Counted from the stretch's first letter, positions 8,207 through 17,466 are shown. The stretch is DNA of 64,000 nucleotides from Candidatus Altimarinota bacterium (GCA_028714815.1 JAQTLR010000001.1:1-64000), one strand, 5' to 3'. The notes: generated by a model from the sequence alone, not told the origin. Numbers and translations are program-made.

Positions 8207-10437
8207 TACTTCATCTCTAGGAGTTTCCCTTCTTTAAATTCCCCGATCGAAAGCTTCACACGTTCCATGAGCCGCTCGAAGAGATAGTAATCCTCTTCCT
8301 CTGTCTTGAGGGAGAAAACGATATGGGAAAGCCCATCTGTATCGGTATGCGCACTCATCTCATCGATATTGATCCGCATGAGGAAGAATATCTCGGTAAG
8401 ACTTTTCAGGACTCCGATCTTGTTTTCAAAAACCATCTCCGCCCGTATATGGAGCCCTTGCGCTTTCATACCCTCCCAGTAGGCTGGAATATATCGGTCG
8501 AAGTCTTTTTGACGAAGGGAGGTGCAGTCGATCTTATGGATATTCACCCCGTTTCTCGTGATATACCCCACAACCTTGTCTCCTACCTTCGGCTCGCAGC
8601 AATGAGCGAACCGGTACGGGATATGCTTCTCTCCGCCGATGATAAGTTCAAGGGAAATTCATTCGCTTTTCGGTCCAGGGATCTTCTTCTCTTTCTTTAC
8701 CTGTTCTCCAAGCTCCTTCAATTTATGAAGCTCGGAACTGCTGTTTTCGAGCATGCTCCTCGTCACCGAAGACGGCTTCCGAGAGAGATTTCCGAGTTGC
8801 ACGAGAACATTTTCCCGTCCCTCGGTATCGAGGGTTTTCCCGTCGATGATCTTCAGGAGAGAGAGGTCCTTGTCGAGCGTCTTGTTGAAATGTTTCAGAA
8901 GATGCGCGTTCAGGATGAACCGTCCCTTCTCGATGAGTTGATCGCGATTCGTACGATTGCTGTATGCCTTGATGGATTCGCGTGCACGGGTCGTTTTGAC
9001 GAAAGAAAGCCAGGTAATGCTCGGATTCCTGTTCTTATCCATGACGATCTCCACACTCTCTCCGTTCCGAAGCTCATAATCGAGCGGAACTACCCGTCCG
9101 TTCACTCGGGCGACAGCGATATGGTCTCCAAGATCCGAATGGACGGAATAGGCGAAATCGACTGGGGTGGAGCCCTTCGGAAGCACCTGGATCTGCCCTC
9201 GTGGGGTGAACGCGAAAATCCGATCATCGAATACCCCGATCTTCATCTGGGTCATGAAATCGGAATCTTCCGAGTTGTCGAGGATTTCTTTGAGTTCCGC
9301 TGCCCAGTAGGCATCCTTTGCGGTTTTGGACTGCCCGGTTTCCGAATAGGCGAAATGTGCCGCCACCCCGATCTCTGCCTGACGATGCATGGCAAGCGTA
9401 CGGATCTGGATCTCGGTCGGCTGTGAACGGAATTCGTGGAATATCCCGACCACCGTGGTATGGAGGCTCTGGTACCCGTTCTCCTTCGGGAGTGCTATAT
9501 AATCCTTGAAACGCTTCGGGACCGGAGTCCAGATCGTGTGTATCGTCCCGAGGATATCATAGCAATGATGCACGGAATCGGTGATGATACGGAGGGCGAA
9601 GAGATCGTAGAGATCCTGTACCCGTTCGTACCCCTTCCGTTGCATCTTCTTGTAGATACTCCACGGGGATTTCACCCGATAGGATATATCGACGATGGGG
9701 ACCCCTTCCGGCATCGTATCGATGATGAGCTGCTTCACCTTCGTCACGAAAATCTCCTGTGCTTCTTTGAATACGCTCAATTCTTCCTTGATCCGGTTGT
9801 ATTCCTCCGGATAGAGGATCTTGAAACATTCGGTCTCGAGCGCCTCTTTGAAGTCGAATATCCCCAGACGATCGGCGATCGGAGCGTAGACATTGAGGGT
9901 TTCAAGCGCGATCCGTTCCCGTTTCTCTTTATTCGGATGGAATTCGATCGTCTTCATGTTATGGAGCCTGTCGGCAAGTTTCACGAAAATGACCCGGACA
10001 TCCTCGCTCATCGCGATGAACATCTTCCGGAGACTTCCGATAGTCCGCTCTTCCCCACGGTATTTCAGATTGGAAAGCTTCTCCATCCCTGCAGTGATGT
10101 ATGCTACCTCATCGCCGAATACCGCCCGTATGTCCTCGACCGTTTTATCGGTATCTTCCGGTACATCATGCAGGAGACACGACTGGATCGTGACGATATC
10201 GGGGCGCAAGATGAGCAGTTCTCTTGTCGCCTCGACCGGATGGAGAATATACGGATCTCAGGACTTCCGCATCTGCCCTTCATGGGCATTGCGAGCATAG
10301 ATATACGCCTTCTGTATCTCCTCGGCAATGACTTCTTTCGGGGTATTCTTCATGTACTGTGCCACCTCATCGATGATGGATTTCACAAGCATATTGATAT
10401 GGAAATAATCGGTAGTAGTGGGAATCTCTTTTGTCAT
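8206..10437 (-). CDS. relA: RelA/SpoT family bifunctional (p)ppGpp synthetase/hydrolase
   Basis: Makes and degrades the stringent-response alarmones. The 743-residue product has an N-terminal HD hydrolase domain (HPVEATRELLI, SCLLHDVPEDT), the synthetase domain (KSPWSIYKKMQRK, YDLFALRI, NGYQSLHTTV), a TGS domain (IFAFTPRGQIQVLPKGSTPV), and a C-terminal ACT domain. UGA is Gly at 10258-10260 (RKS-UGA-DPYILHP, a conserved Gly) and 8659-8661. The start ATG 10435-10437 was chosen because a good promoter lies upstream of it, which leaves the longer ORF start untranscribed. HD residues look intact, so hydrolysis is likely too. The 3' end abuts an R2 repeat. Confidence 0.93.
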
Positions 10438-10475
10438 GCAAGAGGTATTTATGAAGTATGTTTTTCCTATGGAAG

Positions 10476-10503
10476 AGTATACAGGATTTTCCGGCGTTTT
10501 CAA
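10476..10503 (-). promoter_or_regulatory. relA promoter
   Basis: On the minus strand TTGAAA (10503-10498) and TATACT (10481-10476), 16 bp apart, about 40 bp before the chosen relA start. This decides the start codon choice. Confidence 0.6.
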
Positions 10504-10513
10504 TCCGAAAAAG

Positions 10514-10549
10514 AAAAACCCGTCTCCTTCCTAGGGAAACAGGTTTTTT
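10514..10549 (-). terminator. Terminator after the SulP gene
   Basis: On the minus strand, stem CCTGTTTCC / GGAGACGGG with G-U pairs, flanked by A-run and T-run (GGGTTTTTC). Lies between the SulP stop and the relA promoter. Confidence 0.75.
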
Positions 10550-10575
10550 CTCAGAAAATAGCATATCGGATATTT

Positions 10576-12279
10576 TTACCTTTTCGATATGGAAAGTCCG
10601 AGCTTGTCGAGGACATAGGCGCTTGAGCGGTAGATATTTCCGGATGTCTCGATCTCTTGATAGATGGGGAGTTTCCGGAGCACTTCTTCGACATAGGGAT
10701 TCGATATCCCTGTGAAATACATCTCGATACCCTTCTTTTCCAGAAAAGCGAATATCTCCTCAAACGCTTCGATTCCGTCGATATCGATGGAATTCACCTG
10801 ACCGAAACTGAAGATGACCGTCTTCGGTTCTATGAGGAGCTTTACCTGCTCCAATTGGGATTCGATATTGAGATAATTGAGCGTTCCGGCGAAACGGTAG
10901 ATGATGATATCGTTCGGATGCTGGACCTTCACATATTCGGAAAGCCGAAGCTTATCGAAAAACAACCGATCGCGGAATACCGTCACATCCACATTCCCTT
11001 TTGAAACCTTTCCAAGGAAAACGATGAGCGCGATCGCGGTCCCGAGGACGATTCCCATGATCGGATCGTCCGCGACGGTCACGAAACCGACAAAAAGGGT
11101 CAGATAAAAAGAAACCTTATCGAGGGAATGGATGTTTTTATAGAGATTCACATCGATCATCCCGATCGCGATATTCATGAGGATCGCCGCGATGATCGGC
11201 ATGGGGAGGAGCTTGAAGAAGTCGAAACAGAGCCACGCGATAAGGAGGGTGAATAGGGCAGTCAGGAATGCCGACATCCGATGGGTCGCCCCGCTCTTGA
11301 TATTGAATGCGGTCCGTACGAGAACGGCGGTTGCCGGCATCCCTCCCGCAATCCCGGAAGCGATATTCGCCATCCCGAGGCCGAATACTTCACGATCCTT
11401 ATGGAACGGATCCTTCGAGAGCTTTTCGGCAATCTTCGCGGAGATGATCGTTTCAAGGATCGCTATGACCGCGACCACCGTCGCATATCGGAGGATGAGT
11501 TTCGCTGTTTCGAGGTGTCCGAATATATCGGATCGGACAGAAGAGAAATCTGGGATATCGACAAGGGAGAAGGCGAGAGTAGGGAATTTGTCCGCGATCG
11601 TCTGAACGAGCGGCAATGATGGTGACCAGAGCCCATGCGCCCGCAGATAGGTGAAAACCCCTCCGATAAGGATCCCTATGAAGGTGAGCGGGATCGCTCC
11701 GGGGATTTTCGGAACCCATTTCTTCATCGCGAGGAGAAAGACAAGCCCGAGCGCGAACAGAAGGAATGCAAGCCAGTTCGTCTCGGTGATCTGCGAAAAA
11801 GTCTGGAGGATATTCTGATAGATCGCCTCGTGCTGGACGTTCGCGGTGATACCGAGCGCACTATTGAGCTGCGATGCCGCGATCGTGACCCCGACCCCCA
11901 TGAGGAATCCATGGAGCGCCGCCGACGGGATGAGGGTGATATACTTCGTGAGCCGGAGAAAAGAAACCGCCAGGATGATGATCCCTGCCGTGATCGCCAC
12001 GAAGGGGATATAGATAACCCCTCCGTCCTTCTGGAGCACGAACGCGAGAAGGATTCCCGAGAGAGCTCCGGCCGGACCGTAGATATTGTGGTTATTGGAG
12101 GCGAAAATCGCCGCGAACGATCCGGCCCAGATAGCGGTGATGAGCCCCAGGAGCGGAGCATTCGTACTTCCCGACCCGAGCGATGCAACCGCAAGAGAGA
12201 TAGACAGGGGGATATTGATGAGCGCGACCGCGAGTCCGGGTTTCCAGTTCGCTTTTGCGAGAGTGCGGAGATTTTCCAT
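10576..12279 (-). CDS. SulP family anion transporter with STAS domain
   Basis: Membrane transporter of the SLC26/SulP family (sulfate, bicarbonate or other anions). The 567-residue product has about 12 hydrophobic segments, with AVALINIPLSISLAVASLG near the N-terminus where the family signature lies, and GGMPATAVLVRTAFNIKSGA in the core. The C-terminal 120 residues form a STAS domain (FSFGQVNSIDIDGIEAFEEI). The longer ORF upstream overlaps ruvB and is not used; the start is ATG 12277-12279. Substrate cannot be told from sequence; in a host with reduced metabolism bicarbonate uptake is as possible as sulfate. Confidence 0.85.
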   Translation of the reverse strand: MENLRTLAKANWKPGLAVALINIPLSISLAVASLGSGSTNAPLLGLITAIWAGSFAAIFASNNHNIYGPAGALSGILLAFVLQKDGGVIYIPFVAITAGIIILAVSFLRLTKYITLIPSAALHGFLMGVGVTIAASQLNSALGITANVQHEAIYQNILQTFSQITETNWLAFLLFALGLVFLLAMKKWVPKIPGAIPLTFIGILIGGVFTYLRAHGLWSPSLPLVQTIADKFPTLAFSLVDIPDFSSVRSDIFGHLETAKLILRYATVVAVIAILETIISAKIAEKLSKDPFHKDREVFGLGMANIASGIAGGMPATAVLVRTAFNIKSGATHRMSAFLTALFTLLIAWLCFDFFKLLPMPIIAAILMNIAIGMIDVNLYKNIHSLDKVSFYLTLFVGFVTVADDPIMGIVLGTAIALIVFLGKVSKGNVDVTVFRDRLFFDKLRLSEYVKVQHPNDIIIYRFAGTLNYLNIESQLEQVKLLIEPKTVIFSFGQVNSIDIDGIEAFEEIFAFLEKKGIEMYFTGISNPYVEEVLRKLPIYQEIETSGNIYRSSAYVLDKLGLSISKR

Positions 12280-12352
12280 AAAAAAAGGATTACAGATACG
12301 GCAAGTGCTCCGTTGTAATCCGATTTCGGAAAAAGTCAAAAGAATTTTAGCA

Positions 12353-13378
12353 TTATTCTCCCATCCTGATGTACCTTTCTCCGCTTTCGGAGAGTTTACG
12401 CCCCCGTGGCGTGCGCTCCAGAAAGCCGATCTTGAGGAGGTAGGGTTCCACCACGTCCTCGATGGTCTCCTCTTCTTCTCCGACGATGGAGGCAAGTGTA
12501 TGGAGTCCGACAGTGCGACCCGCGAAACTGTAGGCAAGGGTTTCCAATATCTTGCGGTCAAGTCCGTCGAGTCCGAGCGAATCGATACCCAGGGATGTAA
12601 AAATCTTCTCACTTTCGGTCGTATCTCCGATATCGTGCCCGACGATCTGATAGTCGCGGAGCGTCTTCACGAACCGGTTCACGATCCGTGGGGTCCCCCG
12701 GCTTTTCTTCGCCACCAATTCCCAGATTTCGCTGTTTTTCACCGGAACTCCGAGGATATGGAACGACCGGCGGACGATCTCCGCAAGGTCGGGGATTTCG
12801 TAGAAATCGAGTTTCAGGACATTCCCGAAACGGTCCCGGAGCGGTCCGGTAATCTTCGCGAGCTTGGTGGTCGCTCCGACGAGCGTGAACTTCGGGATAT
12901 CCATGCGGATAGAAGTCGCCCCAGTCCCGGTCCCGATCATGATATCGATGGAAAAATCCTCCATGGCGCTATAGAGAATCTCCTCAATCTGCGGTTTCAG
13001 GCGATGGATCTCGTCGATGAAAAGGATATCCCCTTCCTGGAGGCTCGTGAGCAGCGAGACGATATCCGCCTGTTTCTCGATAGCCGGTCCGCTCGTCTGC
13101 TTGAGGTGCGACTGCATCTCCGACGCAATGATCGCAGAGAGAGTGGTTTTCCCGAGCCCCGGAGGACCATAAAGGAGAATGTGTTCGAGCGGAACCTTCC
13201 GGATCTGAGCGGACTGTATCGCGATCCGAAGATGTTTTTTGATGGATTCCTGTCCGATATATTCACCGAGCGTCTTCGGGCGGAGGATATTCTCATTGAC
13301 CGCATCATTTTCCCGCTCCACCGGAGCGACGACACGAGGCTCCGTAGGTTCCGATATTTTAGTAGACTTGATAGCCAT
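12353..13378 (-). CDS. ruvB: Holliday junction branch-migration ATPase RuvB
   Basis: Hexameric AAA+ motor that drives branch migration with RuvA. At 341 residues it has family length. Motifs: RPKTLGEYIGQ, Walker A YGPPGLGKTT, Walker B FIDEIHRL, sensor VGATTKLAKITGPLRDRFG, and a C-terminal winged helix (FLERTPRGRKLSE). It has no in-frame UGA. Upstream of the SulP gene on the same strand with a 73-bp gap; ruvA and ruvC are not adjacent. Confidence 0.95.
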   Translation of the reverse strand: MAIKSTKISEPTEPRVVAPVERENDAVNENILRPKTLGEYIGQESIKKHLRIAIQSAQIRKVPLEHILLYGPPGLGKTTLSAIIASEMQSHLKQTSGPAIEKQADIVSLLTSLQEGDILFIDEIHRLKPQIEEILYSAMEDFSIDIMIGTGTGATSIRMDIPKFTLVGATTKLAKITGPLRDRFGNVLKLDFYEIPDLAEIVRRSFHILGVPVKNSEIWELVAKKSRGTPRIVNRFVKTLRDYQIVGHDIGDTTESEKIFTSLGIDSLGLDGLDRKILETLAYSFAGRTVGLHTLASIVGEEEETIEDVVEPYLLKIGFLERTPRGRKLSESGERYIRMGE

Positions 13379-13390
13379 AGAGATAATTAT

Positions 13391-13415
13391 TAGTGACTAG
13401 CCGCTAGTGACTAGC
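13391..13415. repeat. Short tandem repeat before ruvB
   Basis: TAGTGACTAGC occurs twice (13391-13401 and 13405-13415) in the region between divergent ruvB and rplK. Role unknown. Confidence 0.6.
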
Positions 13416-13461
13416 AACTTTTTTTCCATTTATACCCATTTTCTCCAAAAAATCTATTTTT

Positions 13462-13491
13462 TTGTTGATTTTTTTCATATTTCCCTATAAT
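13462..13491 (+). promoter_or_regulatory. rplK promoter
   Basis: TTGTTG (13462-13467) and TATAAT (13486-13491), spacing 18 bp, in an AT-rich stretch about 90 bp before rplK. Confidence 0.65.
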
Positions 13492-13581
13492 ACCCGTGCT
13501 TCTAAAAAAATACATTTTCGATTCCTTGTTTATTTCTCCATAAACAAGACGTTATTTCATATTATATAATCATCACCTATC

Positions 13582-14019
13582 ATGGCACCAAAGAAGAAAC
13601 CTAAAAAGGTCGTAAAACTCCAACTCAAGGCGGGTATGGCGAATCCAGCTCCTCCGGTCGGAACGGCCCTTGGACCTACAGGTATCCAGATTGCAGACTT
13701 CTGTAAGCAATTCAACGACGCGACTAAAGATCGAATGGGAATGGTTCTCCCGACTATCATCAATATCTACGAGGATCGTTCGTTCGATTTCATCACCAAA
13801 CAACCACCGATGACGTACCTCATCAAGACGGAACTCAATCTGAAGAGCGGTTCTAAACTCCCTCATAAGGATAAAGTCGCGAATCTTACGGTTGATCAAC
13901 TCAAGAAGATCGCTGCGATCAAGATGGTCGATCTCAATGCACACGACGAAGAACATGCTATGTCCATCATCGCCGGTTCTGCTCGAAGCATGGGTATCAC
14001 TACCGATCTCAAGAAATAG
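13582..14019 (+). CDS. rplK: 50S ribosomal protein L11
   Basis: Binds the GTPase-associated region of 23S rRNA. The 145-residue product has LQLKAGMANPAPPVGTALG (Pro-rich N-terminal motif), GIQIADFCKQFN, and the C-terminal RNA-binding domain ending in SARSMGITTD. No in-frame UGA. No Shine-Dalgarno sequence before the ATG. Unusually, rplA (L1) does not follow; a tRNA-Glu gene does. Confidence 0.95.
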   Translation: MAPKKKPKKVVKLQLKAGMANPAPPVGTALGPTGIQIADFCKQFNDATKDRMGMVLPTIINIYEDRSFDFITKQPPMTYLIKTELNLKSGSKLPHKDKVANLTVDQLKKIAAIKMVDLNAHDEEHAMSIIAGSARSMGITTDLKK

Positions 14020-14048
14020 TCTCTTCCCCGCCAAGGGCGGGAAGATCT

Positions 14049-14123
14049 GGCGTCATCGTCTAACGGTTAGGACGCGGGATTCTCATTCCCGCAATCGGAG
14101 TTCGATTCTCCGTGACGTCACCA
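14049..14123 (+). tRNA. tRNA-Glu (CTC)
   Basis: Acceptor GGCGTCA / TGACGTC, anticodon stem CGGGA / TCCCG with loop TTCTCAT (anticodon CTC), T-stem CGGAG / CTCCG with loop TTCGATT, discriminator A and encoded CCA. Confidence 0.93.
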
Positions 14124-14138
14124 AATATATTACAAACT

Positions 14139-14171
14139 AAAAACTACCAGTAGTCAATACTGGTAGTTTTT
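14139..14171. terminator. Terminator between tRNA-Glu and fic
   Basis: Perfect stem AAAAACTACCAGTA / TACTGGTAGTTTTT, loop GTCAA. Serves the tRNA transcript and, on the other strand, the fic gene. Confidence 0.85.
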
Positions 14172-14190
14172 ATATCCTAAGAAGAAAGAC

Positions 14191-15339
14191 TTAGTTACTA
14201 CGAGTAAAAAGTTTAAGATATTCCTGATATACATAGGATTGTCCGTATTTCTTATCCCTGTTTTTTGGTGCGAGTATTTCTGCTTCGATAAATCTATCGA
14301 TAACAGATTGTGCTCACGGAGCTGAAAAACCTGTCCATTCTCGAATAACCGATACATTTACAATGGGGTTTGCATAAAGTTTTGGTAATACTAAGACAGC
14401 ACTTTCGGCAGCTCGTTTACCAAATGATTGTATCTTCGTAAAGTCTTTCTCCTTAAGCTCTGTGATTTTCTCGACTATAACAATAGCTTCTTCTGCTATT
14501 TCGATAACTCCGTCGATGAAAAATTCCACCCATTCCTGGATTTTCCCATTATGGTAACCAGAAAGCTTTTCATAGTAGAGCTCCTGATGCTTTTTGAAAT
14601 AAGATGAAAGGAATAATATAGGCTTTTCCAAAAGTCATGACTTCCAGAGATAAAATGTGATGAGCATACGCCCAGTTCTTCCATTTCCATCTAAAAATGG
14701 ATGGATTGTTTCAAATTGCGCATGAATAATACCAGCTTTGACGATATCAAGAAGCTCATCATCTCTATGGAAAAATTGTTCCAGACAATCAAGTGCCTTT
14801 TGCATTTCTAGCGGTGGCGGAGGTACGAAACGAGCATTATCCGGGCGTGTTCCACCTATCCAGTTCTGACTCGTACGAAAATTCCCCGGATCTGCATAAT
14901 GAGACGTTCTAGCTTGATTCATAAGCTTCTCATGAAGCTCTCGGATGAAACGGAGAGTAATAGGAAAGTCATCCTCTCGAACCCGTTTCATACCAAAATT
15001 AAGAGCTTGGATATAGTGAAGGATATCATCTACATCTGGTGGTATATCTGCATTTGTCCGTACTTCAGCCTCGATAGCATCGACCATAGTAGCCATAGTT
15101 CCCTCAATCTGACTTGAGGAAGTAGCATCTTTTCTCAAATACATGAGCAAGAAAAAATCGCTATCAGGAAGAAGCTTCGTTATCCCATCAAGTTTTCCGA
15201 GCAGTCGTGTCGCATCACTCGCTTTTTTGATAATCTTTCCATCCAAAAGAAATCCATCACCTGGAGGGAAATCATTTGGAATAAAAGCTGTATATCAAGC
15301 TCATTGTTCTTTATAAGAACCAATAATATTATTTAGCAT
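14191..15339 (-). CDS. Fic family protein (predicted AMPylator/nucleotidyl transferase) with C-terminal wHTH
   Basis: Fic enzymes transfer AMP or another nucleotide moiety to a protein hydroxyl. The 382-residue product has a Fic_N region with SSSQIEGT, matching the inhibitory motif [S/T]xxxE[G/N], then the catalytic motif HPFLDGNGRTGR, and a C-terminal helical part that looks like a winged helix (VSVIREWTGFSAPGAQSVIDRF). So this is a class II, self-inhibited Fic protein. UGA is read as Gly at 14632-14634 and three other places. A perfect palindrome with more half-sites lies just upstream, so the HTH may regulate its own promoter. No antitoxin gene is adjacent. Confidence 0.88.
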
Positions 15340-15419
15340 AGTTTGTTTATATTAAGCGATTCAAAGTAAACAAAGTATATAGGTTTGTTTACTTTATGCA
15401 AATCAAAGTAAACAAACCT
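15338..15419. promoter_or_regulatory. Palindromic operator cluster upstream of fic
   Basis: Perfect 15-bp inverted repeat AGGTTTGTTTACTTT (15381-15395) / AAAGTAAACAAACCT (15405-15419) with a 9-bp spacer. Further half-sites: CAAAGTAAACAAAG (15362-15375) and AGTTTGTTTA overlapping the fic start region. Looks like a multi-site operator; the regulator is likely the HTH of Fic itself (inference). Confidence 0.65.
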
Positions 15420-15597
15420 TCAAGTTTTCTAAAGCATAATGGTCTGAGAAATCTAGACAAAAGACTTATATAGATTAAGTTGGAGATTTTATTTTCAGTA
15501 AAACAAAGAGTTCTACCCATCTATCAAACATCTCTGTAAAAGTGTGAGATAAAATACCTGTTTTTACAGCTTTGTGAAAAAATTTAGGAAGAAAAAA

Positions 15598-15621
15598 TTG
15601 ACAAAAATTATTTATTCATTA
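15598..15621 (+). promoter_or_regulatory. Promoter of the 226-residue membrane protein gene
   Basis: TTGACA (15598-15603) with TACTGT 16 bp downstream. A small palindrome CTGTA-AAA-TACAG overlaps the -10 area. A Shine-Dalgarno-like GAGGT precedes the start codon by 8 bp, which is rare in this window. Confidence 0.5.
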
Positions 15622-15680
15622 CTGTAAAATACAGAAGCTGTTCTTTTACATTCATCATTTTCTTTTTGTGAGGTATTTCT

Positions 15681-16361
15681 ATGTCAATTCTTGCCAGCAT
15701 TGCACCATTTTCACCGGAGCCTTCGGCACCAATTAACCGTCAACCCACTTGGAAAAAAGGACTCAATATCCCTTGGGTATTTATCCACTGGAGGAAGGTG
15801 TATAGATTTTCCATAACCTGGGCTACATTGAATGCACTGATGTTAGCTATCATGATTTTCAGAGAAGTACCCTATCTGCTTGCTATCATTGTTTATATAA
15901 GTTTTGTATCATTTTGCATCTTCAGTGCCCTCTATGAAAGCCTGAAATATCAATCTGAAGAAAGGCGGGATACTCTGCTTCAGGAATATCTCGCCTGGCC
16001 AACCACGCAAGATTTCCAGTCGGTCAATGAGATTTGTGAGTGGATACTGGCGTCTAAAAGGATATTTCGCTCGGAATACTCTACTGTTCCATGGATCAGG
16101 CTGTATGCATTTGATGCAGAAAAAGTGATTAGTGAAACCGTTGCAAAGTGGACTGTTAATGGCGAAGGTGAGCTGAATGAGGAAAATTTCATCCAAATTC
16201 AAAAGTTCTTGGCTGATTCGCATAACCTTCCAGTATTTCCGAATATCTACGATATTCATGGTAACTTTATATATGAATGTATAAAGCGAATTCCGTTCGA
16301 AAAACACCAGGAGGTATCATTCGTTTTATCATACTGCTCCGCATTGAAACCATCCTTGTAA
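15681..16361 (+). CDS. Membrane protein of unknown function, probably acquired
   Basis: A 226-residue protein with a Pro-rich N-terminus, two adjacent transmembrane segments (about residues 44-82) and a soluble, acidic and aromatic-rich C-terminal domain. I recognise no family. It has no UGA codon, and GAGG stands 8-9 bp before the ATG, so it differs from neighbours in both respects. It is flanked by AT-rich sequence and by an imperfect direct repeat (near 15430-15485 and 16555-16612). A terminator follows. These signs suggest recent transfer from a standard-code host. Confidence 0.7.
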   Translation: MSILASIAPFSPEPSAPINRQPTWKKGLNIPWVFIHWRKVYRFSITWATLNALMLAIMIFREVPYLLAIIVYISFVSFCIFSALYESLKYQSEERRDTLLQEYLAWPTTQDFQSVNEICEWILASKRIFRSEYSTVPWIRLYAFDAEKVISETVAKWTVNGEGELNEENFIQIQKFLADSHNLPVFPNIYDIHGNFIYECIKRIPFEKHQEVSFVLSYCSALKPSL

Positions 16362-16474
16362 TCGGATAATTATTTGCTGAATAGTAGCAAAAAGAAAATG
16401 ATTGAAAAAATAAAATAGAATTCTGGGCGGTGCGTTATACATGCACCGTTCCATAATCCAGAAACAGTTTTATA

Positions 16475-16507
16475 ACAGACCTCCTTTTTCGGAGGTCTGT
16501 TTTTTTT
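16475..16507 (+). terminator. Terminator after the membrane protein gene
   Basis: Perfect stem ACAGACCTCC / GGAGGTCTGT, loop TTTTTC, followed by seven T. Confidence 0.9.
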
Positions 16508-16823
16508 AAAGTGCGAAACGCATGACTGGAAGAAAGATTGAAATAGAGTAAATTTCATAGCACAATGATCTAGGAAATTTGAATAGAGATTTTTTTAATT
16601 AAGTGAGTCTTTCCCGATTAAACAAGCATATTCCCGTTTTTCTTTTTTAGAGAAGAGAAACGTATAATTTTATGCAATAACTTTTCCTTGTCAAAAATAT
16701 TTTTACGTATTATGAGAGAAAGTCTGCTGTTCGGTATTTTTAAATATAAATCTGTGGAAATGCCGAAATAAAAAGCTAACAATCATATATTTATCAGGAA
16801 AATAAAGAAAGTAGAAAAAAGTT
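16508..16823. other. AT-rich non-coding stretch
   Basis: No open frame survives on either strand with UGA read as Gly, and no stable hairpin was seen. The first 100 bases resemble 15430-15485, as a diverged direct repeat. Confidence 0.5.
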
Positions 16824-16851
16824 TTGACAAAAACTCCACTTTTTATACAAT
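16824..16851 (+). promoter_or_regulatory. Promoter of the tRNA cluster
   Basis: Consensus TTGACA (16824-16829), 16-bp spacer, TACAAT (16846-16851), about 28 bp before tRNA-Gly. Confidence 0.75.
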
Positions 16852-16879
16852 AGCCCTGCTTTTGTACGAGATACATCAT

Positions 16880-16955
16880 GCGGGTGTAGCTCAATGGCTA
16901 GAGTCCCTGCCTTCCAAGCAGACTGTTATGGGTTCGAGTCCCATCACCCGCTCCA
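16880..16955 (+). tRNA. tRNA-Gly (TCC)
   Basis: Acceptor GCGGGTG / CACCCGC, anticodon loop CTTCCAA (TCC), T-loop GTTCGAGTC, discriminator T, encoded CCA. It reads GGA/GGG, not UGA. The UGA-reading tRNA-Gly(UCA) expected in this organism was not seen in the window. Confidence 0.92.
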
Positions 16956-16970
16956 ATAAAACTACAAAAG

Positions 16971-17021
16971 CATTAAGCCGAAATCCTAGAACGATCCTTC
17001 TGGTTTTCGGCTTAATGTTTT
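16971..17021 (+). terminator. Hairpin between tRNA-Gly and tRNA-Ile
   Basis: Stem CATTAAGCCGAAA / TTTTCGGCTTAATG with a 20-base loop, followed by TTTTC. Terminator or processing hairpin. Confidence 0.6.
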
Positions 17022-17024
17022 CTC

Positions 17025-17101
17025 GGGTGCATAGCTCAGTTGGTTAGAGCGCGTCTCTGATAAGGACGAGGTCCGTGGTTCAACTCCACGTGCACCCACC
17101 A
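17025..17101 (+). tRNA. tRNA-Ile (GAT)
   Basis: Acceptor GGGTGCA / TGCACCC, anticodon loop CTGATAA (GAT), T-stem CGTGG / CCACG, discriminator A, encoded CCA. Confidence 0.93.
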
Positions 17102-17181
17102 TTGATATATTACAGCTTACTAATGAACAATTACGACTTTCGTTAATAATTTGTAATTCGGACATTAGTTTTTTAGTCTTT

Positions 17182-17258
17182 CGGGAACTGGCGCAATTGG
17201 CTAGCGCACACGCTTTGGGAGCGTGGGGTTGTGAGTTCGAGTCTCACGTTCCCGACCA
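17182..17258 (+). tRNA. tRNA-Pro (TGG)
   Basis: Acceptor CGGGAAC / GTTCCCG, anticodon stem CACGC / GCGTG with loop TTTGGGA (TGG), discriminator A, encoded CCA. Confidence 0.93.
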
Positions 17259-17289
17259 TTTTTAAGAGAGGAGGAATCGAAGTTTGTGC

Positions 17290-17350
17290 ACCGCGCACAC
17301 ACTTTGGCAGACATGGGGCTCTCGAGTTCTTGATCTCACGTTCCCGACCA
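17290..17350 (+). pseudogene. Degenerate tRNA-Pro copy
   Basis: The stretch repeats the anticodon-to-CCA part of the preceding tRNA-Pro: GCGCACACACTTTGG, GGGGCTCTCGAGTTC, then CTCACGTTCCCGACCATTTT identical to the real gene. The 5' acceptor half is missing and the stems no longer pair. A partial tandem duplication that decayed. Confidence 0.7.
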
Positions 17351-17375
17351 TTTTGAAATAACAAGAATAATACAT

Positions 17376-17450
17376 GACGCTATCGTCTAGTGGTTAGGAC
17401 AACGGGTTTTCATCCCGTAAGCCGGAGTTCAATTCTCCGTAGCGTTACCA
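17376..17450 (+). tRNA. tRNA-Glu (TTC)
   Basis: Acceptor GACGCTA / TAGCGTT, anticodon stem ACGGG / CCCGT with loop TTTTCAT (TTC), T-stem CGGAG / CTCCG, encoded CCA. Confidence 0.92.
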
Positions 17451-17466
17451 ATATGGATCCAAATAA

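Noticed and set aside
10576-12612. Longer SulP start at 12612
   Set aside because: It would overlap ruvB by 260 bases with a non-protein-like Ser/Arg stretch; ATG 12279 gives the family N-terminus.
16370-16894. Minus-strand frames over the terminator and tRNA-Gly promoter region
   Set aside because: They run across a perfect terminator or a tRNA and have no family or start support.
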